A stretch of 64,000 nt of DNA from Datnioides undecimradiatus (GCA_008933995.1 WARS01000033.1:4519787-4583786); one strand, 5' to 3'; numbered from the stretch's first letter, positions 12,504 through 26,105 are shown. Translations and numbers: made by a program. The notes: generated from the sequence alone by a model not told the origin.

Positions 12504-13214
12504 CAGACCTGTGCGTTTTACGGCCCGTGGGCCACATCCAGCCCCTTGACCCTTCCTGTTCGGCATGCGGTCATTCACATACAAGAAATTTAAATGAATA
12601 CTAGTTCACGCCATGCACGCTGTGCTGTTTTTATTTTGAAAGTGTGACTTTTATTTATGTACGGACACATGTGCAAGTGAATGCTTACCGACAGACCCTC
12701 AAAATGTCAGCTCATGCGAAAAAAGAAAGATTGATACCGAATGCCGCATTTTAACAAGGCATGGACTGCAAAATATTTATTTACAAGGTAAGTTATGTCA
12801 TATCCCACAAAGAAACAGTAAACCGTTTTCTGATGGAGAGGTTATTAAAGAGTGCTTGGTGGACTCTGCAGCGCCTAATATGTCCGGATAAAAAGGAGGC
12901 TTTTTGAGAAGGTTCCCCTCTCCCGATGCACTGTAATGAGTTCTGTGTTAAAAATAAAATGAAATACTGATGTAAATATTGTTTTCCTCTTCACGACTTG
13001 TATTTTTGACCTACGCCACAATTTTATATCTTTATTGTAATAGAATGCCCTTAGTCTTGTGATTACCAGTAGCATAATCAAAATTATATAATTTACTGCT
13101 CTCTGCAGTTGGAGAAAATTACGAAAAATAAGTTTGGGTTATTGTTTGTTTGGCCCTTTAACACAGCTCAGGTTTCTCATGTGACCCATTGGAAAAAATA
13201 ATTGCCCAGCCCTG
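12504..13214. mobile_element. hAT transposon, internally deleted (GTF2IRD2-like transposase lineage)
   Basis: Flanked by gttaggaa (12496-12503) and cttaggaa (13215-13222), an 8-bp target duplication with one mismatch. The ends are inverted: cagacctgtgcgttttacgg on the left and cagggctgggcaattatttt read inward from the right. Plus-strand pieces near 12,705-12,900 match the transposase domesticated in vertebrate GTF2IRD2 (words MSAHAKKRK, IFNKAW-like, SKPFSDGE-like and ECLVDSAA). Only about 0.7 kb remains. The empty site is preserved at 31,705-31,715 in the C-to-D spacer, which confirms both borders. Confidence 0.85.
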
Positions 13215-13609
13215 CTTAGGAAACAGTGACCAGGATGTGATTTCCCTCTAAAATGTGTGTGTAGATATATATGCACTACCTGTTGAAATACATTTTTACA
13301 GATATATAAGGACAGAAAAGGTTGACACATGGAAACACACACAACTTCTGTATCTAGTCTATCTCGATCTAGTCAAGATAGGCTGGACACTGTGTGGGCT
13401 GTATGAGTAGCCAGTAAACAAACATCAGAGTGAGAGAGAGGCGAGTGTGTGGGCTGGGGTGGTATGTTGAAATAAAAAGGTTCCGGGACTTTTTAGATGT
13501 TGCTGTGAAATTACTGATGCTTACTCACAGGCATAAACTGCAACTGTTTACCATCTTCTGTCATCCCCTGTCATCCATATAGCGTTACTCTCTTAACCCT
13601 CCTATTACC

Positions 13610-13937
13610 ATCCATCCATCTATCTTCTGTATCCACTTTATTCCTTTATGGGGTCACAGGGTCGCTGGAGCCAATCCCAGCTGTCTCTGGGCGAGGGCGG
13701 GGTACACCCTGGACAATTTGCCAGCTCATCACAGGGCAAACACATAGACATACAACCATTCACTCTCACATGCACGCACTACAGGCAATTTTTATAGCAA
13801 CCAATCAACCTATATGCATTTGGACTGTGGGAGGAAGCTGCAGTTCCCAGAGAGAACCCACGCAGACATGGGGAGAACACGCAAACTCCACACAGGGAGG
13901 CCCTGAGCCGGCTGGGAGTCGAACCCAGAACCTTCTT
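13610..13937 (-). mobile_element. tRNA-derived SINE inside the piggyBac element
   Basis: Read on the minus strand, it contains ggttctgggttcgactccca, a good polymerase III B box, then the conserved fish SINE body (tggagtttgcgtgttctcc, ctgtgggaggaag on the plus strand) and a (GATG)n tail. The A-box part is missing, so it is 5'-truncated. The 12-bp target duplication cctcctattacc lies at 13598-13609 and 13938-13949. Confidence 0.85.
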
Positions 13938-14325
13938 CCTCCTATTACCTTTGGGGTCAATTTGACCCCATTCGATGTCTCTAAAAAAATGACTGACATC
14001 GTTTTTTTTGCTTCATATATGACTTTTCCTAATCGCACGGGGGACAATGGGCTTAACATAAAAATTAACGTGGATCATATGTTTTCAGTGGCCTGTACAC
14101 ATGTTGTGTTTGATTGGTATATGGTTTGGGGCCTAATTTGACCCCAGGCTGTTTCATAGCTGTATGTAAACATATTAGACATGCTAACATTTGCATAGTA
14201 TTTGTTGTGCATGTTTTGATGATACTGGGCTCATTATAACATGCAATTTCATAACCTTCAAAAAGCTTTAGGGCCCTAACCTGACATAACCATAACTGTA
14301 GTAGTGCGAGAACCACTGATAGTTC

Positions 14326-15240
14326 ATGACATGGGGGAGGAGAAAACACCATTCTAGCGAGAACTTTGATATTTCCCATGCTGTGGGGACCCTAAGATCC
14401 TCGGTGTTGACCCTCCTGTTGTCTCTCAAGCACCAGCAAACACACTACCTTCCAACAATGGAAAGTTATTATGGTCCGTCTCCGCTTGAACAACAGGGTA
14501 GACTTAGTGCTGCTAATGTCATCAAAATGGTTCCAGGCCCCAGATACACTGTCAGCCATGTCCAAGACATACAATCAGCATTTGAGCTCTTCATAACACC
14601 ATTGATAGAAAAGGATATAATTAAGATGACAAATTTAGAGGAAGGGCGTGTATGGGGACAGCTGGAAAGACTTGTGACCCACTTACCAGCCTACATTGGG
14701 TTGCTCACTTTGGCAGGAGTGTATGAGTCAAAAGGTGAAGCAACAGCAAACCTCTGACACTGGAAGGGCAATATTTCCAGCCACCATGTCTCTAAACACA
14801 TTCCATAATTTATCATAGGTTAAGAGACTTTGTTGGCAGAGAAATACAGCAGGTCCAAGAAAGCTGCTATATAAACTCGCAGAGCATAATGGATGTAAGG
14901 GACAACTGGGTTCAGCACGACCCTTTCTACAATCCAGGCCCCCATGTGGCTGTGGAATGTCTGGCTGCATTTTGTGGGCGCTGTCCCTTCAGACAAAATA
15001 TCGATTAAACTGGCCAAATATGGGCAGCATGTGTTGCGCAGTCCAGCTATGCAGGTGTACACTGGTAAATCCCCTAGGGAAGCACCTGAAAAGAATCAGG
15101 ACATGAAGGTGGTACTTGACATGGCTGAAGGGCTGAATGGTTCATGTGATAATTTATTACAAATTATTATGACTCTGATCACAATACATGTTACTATTCT
15201 TGATAACAGAAATTGTTTTTCATTCCAAATGTTATAGATA
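14326..15240 (+). pseudogene. piggyBac transposase remnant (PGBD4-like)
   Basis: The frame 14,458-14,757 holds RYTVSHVQDIQSAFELFITP, IEKDIIKMTN and LPAYIGLLTLAGVYESKGEA, the N-terminal half of the DDE transposase domain. A later plus-strand stretch (about 14,880-15,180) has VQVYTGK-type and LDMAEGLNGSCDNL words, where the family has a catalytic-domain segment VTCDNFF. The regions between are deleted or shifted. The catalytic aspartates are therefore not all present and the protein is not functional. Confidence 0.8.
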
Positions 15241-15718
15241 ACAAAATATTTACTTAGAAATAATATAAAGCCATTAAAACACAAAAATATAGCCCTTTCT
15301 AATTTTAGGTCAACTGCGAGATTTTAAGGTGATTTGCATATTTTTCCATAGTCACAGAAGATATTCTTGATGTATGAGGGGGGGGTAAAGGGGTTTTATT
15401 TGAAGGGCTATTTAGGTAGTCAACAAACAAACATAAAGTACTTGGACACATAAACTTGGGTAACAATTGTAATTATGATCATTTTCTGGAGGTTTAAACT
15501 GCTGGGGTCAAATTGACCCCAAAGATAAAAGATGTTAGTAAATTTGAAGGTAACAGGAGGGTTAAAATAATGGCCTAAGTCATATTTTCAGGTTTTTTCA
15601 AAAAACAGAAAAAACTGAACAGAATATAGAGTATGTGATATTTATTAATCAAAAACCATTTTTGTCAAAAAATGACATAGGTCATAATTTTAAGAAGGTG
15701 ATGATATGGAACACTTTG

Positions 15719-15791
15719 TGAGTCACTGGCTCAAGAAGGTAATTGGTCAACATGCACACTTCCCACTCCATCCACTCCTCAGCCTATATAA
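15719..15791 (+). promoter_or_regulatory. AP-1 site and TATA box of MMP gene B
   Basis: TGAGTCA at 15719-15725 and TATATAA at 15785-15791, 66 bp apart and about 50 bp before the start codon. The same pair at the same spacing is found in front of C and D. In mammals a proximal AP-1 site next to a TATA box drives inducible collagenase genes (MMP1, MMP13), so a similar control is likely. Confidence 0.75.
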
Positions 15792-15837
15792 CAGCTGACA
15801 CCAGCACAGAGATGCAAACTGCATTCAACAAGGAAGC

Positions 15838-18371
<2,534 letters not shown>

Positions 18372-19346
18372 ACTGGCTTGCATCGCTCAGTTAAGCCGAT
18401 GTAGCCGCCCTCAGTTAGAAATTTTAGTTGCCCCAGTAACCCTAATATCTACAAACATGGTTTATAATATATATTTACATTTTGGGAGTATATGCTGGAT
18501 ATATGTCCTACCTAAGAAAAGCACCTTTTATGTTTTTATACAAATTTTAGTATTTATGTGTTGTCAGCAAATTCCTACGCCAAGTTTATTTAACTTTCTA
18601 TCTTATGCTATTTTATTTATATCATATCTATTGGTTAATTATTGCTTTTTCTCCTGTTTGATGAAGTCTCACTGTAAAACATTGAAACATGTTGCAGTAA
18701 TTCATTTAACACTGTTATATTTGTCTGAATATGAAAGTATCCCACCATGACAGCACATATGAATGTATCCATGCAAATGATGAATGAAAAAATGAAAATG
18801 CATTAGCACTGTCAATTTGCAAATAAACTTTTTTAAAGCAGTTTTCAAGCATGTTTGGTTGTTTCTTCACACATGGAGATCACTGGTAATGTCAGCGATG
18901 CTTGCACATTTCTCAGCCAGACACACAAGAGCATATATAGGATAAAGCTGCAAGTAGTCAGATGTATGGGCTGAAGTTTTAGTGCAATGCCGAGAAACCT
19001 TTCAATACAACTTTTCAATATGACTAAAAACTGCCGTAATATTCCGTTTTTGTATTGCATTACAGAAACAATGCTTGAAGGAAGAAAATTCTTCTGTTAG
19101 AAATAAACAGATGTGTTTAATAATAACCTTGTATAACTTAAAGTCCATCCTAGTTTAGCACATTAGCACCACTTGTTGCTAATTAACACTTTGAAATTAA
19201 CCAAAGTATGTGACAACTTAAACCATGAACATGAGCTTCATTCTGGTGCTAGAGGAAAAGTGAGGAGATCACAGATTGAAGTAACCTTCAGCTTGTGATC
19301 TTACATATTCTGGGAAGCATTAATGTCTGTACAAGGTTTCACTGTA
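18372..19346. other. B-to-C spacer, first part
   Basis: Homologous to 10,539-11,600 and 29,696-30,760: 3' UTR-like tail of gene B with AATAAA near 18,821, then AT-rich DNA. At 19,346 it breaks off at gtttcactgtag, where a 6.7 kb insertion begins (LINE, Polinton-like element and unassigned DNA); the unit resumes at about 26,106. Confidence 0.7.
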
Positions 19347-20884
19347 GAATAGAATAGAAGTGTTTACGTATATGGTATTGCACATGTTGATATAGTTATT
19401 GCACGTTATTGCACGTATATATGTAGATGCATGTGGTGAGTGTCTACTGAGAGCAGGCTTGATTGAACAGTCTAACTGCCACAGAAGGAAGAACTCAAGT
19501 GTACCTCTCCTCCTTCACAGGCACTGCGGGATGGATCAGCCTGTCGCTGAAGGATGCGAGATGCTACAGTGATGCTACAGTGGGAGGTAGAGGGTGTGGA
19601 GGTGTTGTCTGGGCTTGACAGCTTTGCCATCATCCTCCTGTCTCCCACCACTCCACTGGATCTAGGGACACCCCAGACAGAGCTGGCCCTCCCGACCAGC
19701 CTGGTTCCAGTCTGCCCTTGTCTAGAAAGAGATGCTGCTGCTCCAGCAGACTAGCTGAGCAGCAGCTGGTCTGTGGTGGCTAATGCCACCACAGAGTTAT
19801 AAAAGGACTTCAGCAGTGCTCCCTGCACCCCAAAAGACCTCAGTCTCCATAGCAGATGAAGTCTGCTCTGGCCTTTCTTAAACAGAGCATTTACATGATT
19901 TGACCAGTCCAGTTTATTGTTCAGGTGAACACCCAGGTATTTGTAAGAGTCCACAGTCTCAATGTCTGTTCCCTGGATGTTCACCGGTGTGTGAGGAATG
20001 GTTTTGTGCCTACAAAAGTCCACCACCAGCTCCTTGGTTTTCCCAGTGTTGATCTGGAGGTGGGTTTCATTGCGCACCAGTCCACAAAGTCTTGTTGGAG
20101 TTCTCTAGACTTCTGTCGCCCCATCTGTGATGAGGCCCACACCGCGGAGTCATCAGGAGAACTTGTAGGTGATAGTTCTTAGTGGTTGTGGTGTAGTCTG
20201 CAGTGTAGATCGTGAATATGAAGGGAGCCAGAAATGTCCCTGTGGTGCTCCCTGCACTGCAGACGACAGTGTCCGACACGCAGTCCTGTGCCCTCACATA
20301 CTGTGGCCTGTTGGTCAAATAATCCAAAATCCAGTATGTGAGGTGGTGGTTCACCCTGGCTTGCTCCAGCTTATCCCTCAGAAGTTTAAGGATGGTGCAG
20401 CACTAGAGAAATCTGCAAACATGATCTTCACAGTGCTCCTAGCCTTCTCCAGGTGAGAGAGTGTTCTCAGATGATGATAGATGACAGCGCCATCCACCTC
20501 GGGTGCCAGGCCGATAGGGAACTGCAGCGGATCCATCGATGAGACCTCACTCAGCACTGAGTGGATATGACCAGCCTTATCAGGTGGGGATGGGCGGGCC
20601 ACCGCCCAGTTGCTGAGATCCCATGGGACTTTGGCACAGGTACCACACAAGATGTTTTCAGAGCTGTGGTACCTTCCTAGCTTCAAGCTCAGAGCTAAAC
20701 ACATGCTCCATGATCCCGCGACAGTTGGAGCTGCACAGGACTTCAGGAGCCTGAGCTGATGCCGCCTGGGCCCGCCGCCTTTCCTCTTAGTCCTCCTGGA
20801 GTCCCTCTTTTCTCACCTGGTCTGTTGAGAGAGGAGAGATTGGAGCGGGGAAGTGTGTGTTGGTGGTTGTAGCTGTGGATGTTG
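19347..20884 (-). mobile_element. LINE with reverse-transcriptase remnant
   Basis: The minus strand encodes, in order, MDPLQF and FADFSSA (20,704-20,378), YWILDYLTNRPQYVRAQDCV with TGTFLAPFIFTIYTADY (20,354-20,067), and TGKTKELVVDFCRHK, SYKYLGVHLNNKLDWS and LRSFGVQGALLKSFYNSVVA (20,077-19,751). These are reverse-transcriptase palm and thumb words of the CR1/L2/Rex1-like fish LINEs. The YADD-type catalytic motif region is disrupted. The 3' end lies at 19,347 with an aatagaatagaa tail. Different subfamily from the LINE at 230-1359. Confidence 0.8.
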
Positions 20885-22026
20885 AAGAAGTTCATTCTAA
20901 CCAATCAAAAAGTGGACACGGACCGAACTGAATATACGCCGGCATGAGACGAGCAAACTTACTGAGTCCTGCATGTGCAGCGAACCGTGAAGCCTCTTTA
21001 CGACATCACTCAGCAGATTGAAGACCGGCCAGGGTGAATGTGACACAGATGACGTGATGATGGCATTTGCTTTTACTTATACTTTAATATAAAGCGTCCG
21101 TTTCTTATAGAAATTAAGGTTTTCGCGGAGATCCACGCTCCCCCAGAAAAGACATCATTCCCGTATCCGTGTAAGTACATTTTGATTGATTTATTTTTAT
21201 CATTACTTGTTTTATACCGCTTGTATTTGGATTTTTTAAAAAATAGAGAATATTTTAAAATCCCGACTTTCTCTCTCATGCAGCTGTTACGGCGGATGAG
21301 TATCAACTTTGGTATGTTCATTTTCTTCAGTATGCTTTAATAATAATGCTAATAATGAGAAAAGGTAACAAATATATTATGTTGAAACATACGGACAAAC
21401 TTACGGATCATCCCATCGGCATCCAAACAGAGGCCGGTAATATTCTGTCATTTAATCTTCCCGCCTGAACTGAATGAACAATGGACATGCGCTGACGTCA
21501 CACTTATTTTTCACATCTGTATTTATATCTTGTATGTACAATTTAAATAATTATATATGTTTCTTTTGTTTTTATACCCTATACAGAATCTAACCCGACC
21601 ATCACCGCACTGATCAACCTTTTGAGACAGACCCCAGCATCATTTTAATGTATGTTTTATTCTAATTTTATCCAAAAACAACTTTGACACCACTACAGTC
21701 TGTATCAAAAATGTTCCAAGGTGTGACTGTGGTACACAATATTATCCCACTATAGAATTTCTTAAATGCGAATCGAACCCTAGAAGCATGAACCAAAACG
21801 TAGAATTACCCGGTCTATCCACTCTCCTTCAAGCAGTAGAAGAACTAAATCATGTAGATAATGCAGACGTAACCACAGTTTAGGCGATTTTTTTCTTTGC
21901 TTTAGAACACGCTCCCCAGCAGCTAAACCAGAATCATTCCCCTCAGAGCAGTGTTGCAGGTCCCTCCCTCGCAAATAAGGAGGGGCGCTTAGAGGGGTAG
22001 ATCCTAATCCGCAAGAGGACTCCGGC

Positions 22027-23260
22027 GTGAACGCTTCCAACAGTTTGGAAATAAGACGCATGCTGAACGTTCCTCAGCCAGAGAGCATACCTGATTATGC
22101 TGCGTTCTATTCCAATGACATGGAAAGCTTTTATGATGTCGTTGAAAGAGCCGTCTCAGAGGCCAGGCAGGGTGATGTGATGCAGTTTGAGTTGTCAGGC
22201 GAACACTTCCGCAACCACGTTTTAGTCACCCTCCATGAAAGCAATGATATTTTTTCAGGACTTACTGGACAGACTACTGCAATCGAACATGGAAATCTCG
22301 ACGGACAGTAGCCTAGAATTAATTGTACAGGTGGTGCGGAACCCAGACAAAAAACTCTAAACACAGAAATTTTGAAAAAGAAAGCTTGTCATCTGTATGT
22401 GGTAACAACACACAGAATCAGCTGTGCTTTGCCATCAGTTTAGCTCACCTCATCGACCATACGCTCACTGATAGCCTGGTAGCCAGGGACATAGTGGCAA
22501 TGTCTCTCCGGCCTGAATGATCAGACAGCCGTGACCTTCAGCGATGTCCACAAATTTAAAAAGATCCTAAACCATAAGATTGGGGTGTTTTACAGAAACG
22601 GGGAGAATAGAGCCCTCTCTCTATATATGAGACAGGCTTTCCTAAACCAGCTAAGGCTTGGTTTCTATTTTTATTCCAAAACCACTGCTACAGCGTAAAA
22701 ATCCCGAAGCCTTTATCGGCAGCAAGTACGTGTGCAATTACTGCTTTAAGGGTTACGATGATCCCAATAAACACAGATATAAAGGCTTCTGCCACATCTG
22801 CCAAAATGCAGTCTGCATCCTTGAAAAGCCCACCCCTGTATTGTGCAACGATTGCTGTAGGATGTGTCGCTCCCCATCTTGTCTGACCAGGCACAGAGAG
22901 CCTAAATTAAGACCCGTGGCCAATGTGTCTGCAAGTATGTGTGATTTGATAATAAAGTGTCAGAAATGTTAAAAAAACAAAAAATGACTACGTAGCCATG
23001 AGCAAAGAGGACCAGAAAAAACACCATGCGTTCCACCCAAATGCTGCATCTGTGGGGAAACACAGCCTGTAGACACAGAAATCACCATTCGACAGAAATC
23101 ATCACTGCTAACATAAACCCTGTCCCCCGACCACAGAGCACAGTAAGAAATTTATTTTCTACATATACACTTCGGCTCCGGATGAAAAAATACATTACGT
23201 CGATGTCACTTCCCTGTATCCGTACGTAAACTGCAGCTTCCTTACCCCTCTAGGACACCC
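22027..23260 (+). pseudogene. Protein-primed B-type DNA polymerase remnant (Polinton/adintovirus type)
   Basis: Separate plus-strand stretches match the N-terminal part of the organellar/viral B-family polymerases found in fish Polinton-like elements: one with DVVERAVSEARQGDVMQFEL (22,027-22,311), one with NQLCFAISLAHLI, and a cysteine-rich stretch (22,658-22,972) with YVCNYCFKGYDDPNKHRYKG, CNDCCRMCRSPSC and CDLIIKCQKC. It is a broken fossil; the polymerase core is not present in readable form. A related stretch lies inverted at 23,533-23,766. Confidence 0.6.
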
Positions 23261-24336
23261 TAACATCATCCACAGAGATTCCTTGACTTGAGCTCAAAAG
23301 TATTGGCCCCTTATTATTAGAAATTCATTTTGTAAACTCTATTTCCCCCTGCTTTACTCCTCACAAAAACGCTATTGGTAATTAGCGCTAGTCTCTTGCC
23401 TGGTTCAAGTAAAAAGAGTTTGTCATAGATTACTACATTTTTTCTTAAATGATGAATTTTTTAGGAGAATGCTACTTTTATCACACTTTTATGTTGCACT
23501 GTGGAAGCTCGATCACGCTCTCTTCCTCTGCCTTAGAGTTGTTTAAATAGCCCAACACCAGCTGTCGGAGTTAACCAGATCACAGCATTCCCTGGTCTGC
23601 AAGATGTGATTCTGATTCTGTGTGTTGTTACCACATACAGATGACGAGCTTTCTTTTTCAAAATTTCTGCGTTTAGAGTTTTTTCTGTCTTTCGTTTACC
23701 GCTGCCTCTGGGGTTTCGCACCACCTGTCTTATTTCCAAATTGTTGAAGTGTTCACGCCGGGTCACTGCGCAGAGATTAGGATCTACCCCCTCTAGCGCC
23801 CCTCCTTGTTGCAGGGAGGGATCTGCAACACTGCTCTGAGGGGAATGATTCTTATTTAACTGCTGCAGAGCGTGTTCTAAAGGAAATTGAAAAGTGTGGT
23901 TTGTAGCGTTACGTCTGCATTATCTACATGATTTAGTTCTTCTACTGCTTGACGAAGATTTCTAACAATCCACGGTTTTGGTTCATGCTGCCTAGGGTTC
24001 GATTCGCTTTTAAGAAATGCAATAGTGGGATAATATTGTGTACCGCAGTCACACCTTAGAACATTTTTGATACGGATTGTAGTGGTGTCAAAGTTGTTTT
24101 TGGATAAAATTAGAATAAAACATACATTAAAAACAATACGGATCTCTCAGCATAAACTCAGCATTTACCATGCTTGTTTACCTGCTGTTGTTGATGTTGT
24201 GTATTGACAACGAATTGAATGAGGTAAGCCAATCCTACTAGAACCTAAAAATCCAAATACAAGTGGTATAAAACAAGTAACGGGTAAAAAATAAATCAAT
24301 CAAAATGTACTTACACCGACACGGGAATGATGTCTT

Positions 24337-24803
24337 TGTCAGGGTTTTGATGTTGAGTTCCTCTTCTTTTGTTATTTCCTGTTTTATTTTGAAAAGTTTT
24401 TCCCTTGTGTGTTTTTGTCTACTTGTTTCCTGATCTTGATTAGTCCATTGATTTCACCTGTGTCTCGCTTTGCTGCCCTCCCCTGTCTATTTAAGTTATG
24501 CCATTGCCTTTGTTCTCTGTAAGTTAGAGCTCATGTTTTTGCCATGCTTGTATCCATGTTCCTATGTCTTTTCCCTTGAGATCATTTTGAGTTTGGATTT
24601 CTAGTTTTGCATTTTTGGTTTTTGGATTTTTACTCTTACTTTGTTTGGACTGACTACCTTGGAGTTTTTGATCTCTTGCCTTCGTTCTGACTTCACGCCA
24701 GAAGCCTAGCCCATAAAAATAAACTGTTTAAAAGATCTTTGCATCCTGTCCCTGCTCGTATCTGGGTCCTTGCTCCACCTCCCCCCAGAATCTAGTCCTG
24801 ATA
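24337..24803 (+). mobile_element. Solo LTR (fossil) inside the Polinton-like right arm
   Basis: A 467-bp terminal repeat with the 5-bp target duplication gtctt (24332-24336 and 24804-24808). It starts tgtcagggttttga, has a TATA-like tctatttaa and an AATAAA near 24,717, which is the order of a retrotransposon LTR. The undisturbed target site is visible in the left arm near 21,148, which confirms the borders. The type (Gypsy) is inferred from the 5-bp duplication. Confidence 0.75.
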
Positions 24804-24823
24804 GTCTTTTTCTTGAAGGAGCG

Positions 24824-25130
24824 TAGTCCGTGGTTTTTCTCTCCTCCCTCTCCTGTCTCTCTCTCCCCCTCCTGTCTCTCTCTATCTTTCTCTTTCCCCC
24901 CCAACCAGTCAAGGCAGATGTCCGTCCACCAAGATCCAGGATCTGCCCAAGGTTTCTGCCTGTTAAAAGGAAGTTTTTCCTTGCCACTGTTGCCATGCTT
25001 GCTCACAGGAACTGTTGCGTAATTAATAGTACGAGTGTGGTCTAGACCCGCTTCTGTTTGTAAAGTGCCCCGAGATGACTTTTGTTGTGAATTGGCGCCT
25101 ATAAATAAAACTGAATTGAACTGAATTGAA
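24824..25130 (+). repeat. Fish LINE 3'-end or SINE-like repeat with TTGAA tail
   Basis: Contains the common teleost words ctgttaaaaggaagtttttc and gagatgacttttgttgtgaa and ends in gaattgaactgaattgaat, a short tandem tail. It interrupts the right arm of the Polinton-like element between ggagcgta and ccgtgaaaacc, as shown by the left arm, which reads straight through. The 5' border is approximate because a CT-rich run lies there. Confidence 0.65.
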
Positions 25131-25377
25131 TCCCCGTGAAAACCTTAATTTCTATAAGAAACGGACGCTTTATATTAAAGTATAAGTAAAAGCAAATGCC
25201 ATCATCACGTCAATCTGTGTCACATTCACCCTGGCCGGTCTTCAATCTGCTGAGCGACATCATAAGGAGGCTTCACAGTTCGCTGCACATGCAGGACTCA
25301 GTAAGTTTGCCTCGCCTCATGCCGCGTATGGTTCAGTTCGCCCTGCCTCCACTTTTGGTTGGCTAGAATGAACTTCT

Positions 25378-26105
25378 TGCCTTATTTCTTTCCCGGTATT
25401 GTCAGTCATCCTGTTTGTTTTTTTGCCTCGGCATGGCAGAAAATCTGACATCTGGTCAACAAACGTTTTTCATAGCACCTAGAGAGTTAAAGATGATGCA
25501 GGAGGAGACCCTGGTATCAAGACAATGAAGACACTCTTCTTCCGGTTCCTCTCTCTAAACATTTGCATCTACACTTTCCCTGACCCCACCAAGATTCTCA
25601 CAGATCAACCTGCAGTGTGTGAATGAAGCCCCTGGTCACCACCACCAAGGGCCACAGGACCACAAAGTCCTTCCCTATGTGTGTGTGTGTTTGTGTATGT
25701 TTGATGTCTAAAGTGAATAGTCAGTGATTAGTTTGATGTCAATGAAACCATTGATGATTCCTAGTATTGCCGCAGTCTTTATACTGAAGTCACTAAGCCC
25801 CGGATCCCCTACTTGACCTTTCTCACAACACCCTCGTGACCTTTGACCTTAAGGTCATCCATCAAACATTTTGACAGAAAGTGGTGCCTATGCTTTTTCA
25901 TGGGTATCTGACCAAAATTTAATGTGAAGCCATTAAAAGGTTAGAGATGCTTGTTAAGATGCCCATGTGCATGTGATATACATCTGGCTGATGCCAAGTC
26001 AAATCTCATTTATATATATTTGATGGGGCTTTGAGGCAAACTGTATTACAACGACTGAGTTTCTGGTATTGATTTGTTGTTCATCTGTGGAACATAATCA
26101 GGTGT
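25378..26105. other. Unassigned insertion tail in the B-to-C spacer
   Basis: About 730 bases absent from the other MMP spacers. No protein-coding frame is supported. It has a short GT run (25,679-25,700) and the word tgacctttgaccttaaggtca (see 25,848), typical of some fish LINE 3' regions, so this is probably another old repeat. At 26,106 the normal spacer resumes. Confidence 0.5.

Larger units (their letters stand above)
10539..13581. other. A-to-B spacer
   Basis: Copy of the MMP spacer also seen at 18,372-19,346 plus 26,106-27,060, and at 29,696-32,670. In order it holds the 3' UTR-like tail of gene A, an AT-rich block starting near 11,640, a Tc1 remnant, a hAT insertion found only here, and a block with the words tatctagtctatctcga. 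Near 13,556 it jumps from ttctgt to catcccctgtcatcc, which in the C-to-D spacer are about 600 bp apart, so this copy has a deletion. No host gene is seen. Confidence 0.7.
13597..15561 (+). mobile_element. piggyBac transposon, internally deleted
   Basis: Inserted at TTAA (13593-13596 and 15562-15565), the signature target of piggyBac. Ends are ccctcctattacctt and, read inward, ccctcctgttaccttc. Near each end lies the palindrome-like ggggtcaatttgacccc. The element carries part of a PGBD-type transposase on the plus strand and a SINE just inside its left end. Confidence 0.9.
13582..15704. mobile_element. MITE with TA target site, host of a nested piggyBac element
   Basis: Terminal inverted repeats are visible: on the left cttaaaataatggcctaagt (joined across the piggyBac insertion), on the right, read inward, cttaaaattatgacctatgt. 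The flanking TA (13580-13581 and 15705-15706) matches the empty site ccatatatgg of genes C and D. Without the nested piggyBac the MITE is only about 155 bp. It ends 14 bp before the AP-1 site of gene B. Superfamily is inferred (TA duplication, Tc1/mariner-like). Confidence 0.65.
20886..25377. mobile_element. Polinton/Maverick-like element (fossil) with long inverted ends
   Basis: The two ends are inverted copies of each other, starting agaagttcattcta on the left and the same words read inward from 25,377. The inverted homology runs through about 20,886-22,060 on the left and about 23,700-25,377 on the right, the latter enlarged by two later insertions. Both arms carry the start of the same viral-type B DNA polymerase region, and the middle carries more of it. 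Capsid, integrase and packaging genes are not seen, so only an internally deleted remnant is left. The reading frames are broken. Family could also be an adintovirus relative. No target duplication was found. Confidence 0.6.

Noticed and set aside
24813-25045. Two overlapping plus-strand frames rich in Ser, Leu and Pro
   Set aside because: They read a CT-rich run and the LINE-tail repeat; no protein family match.
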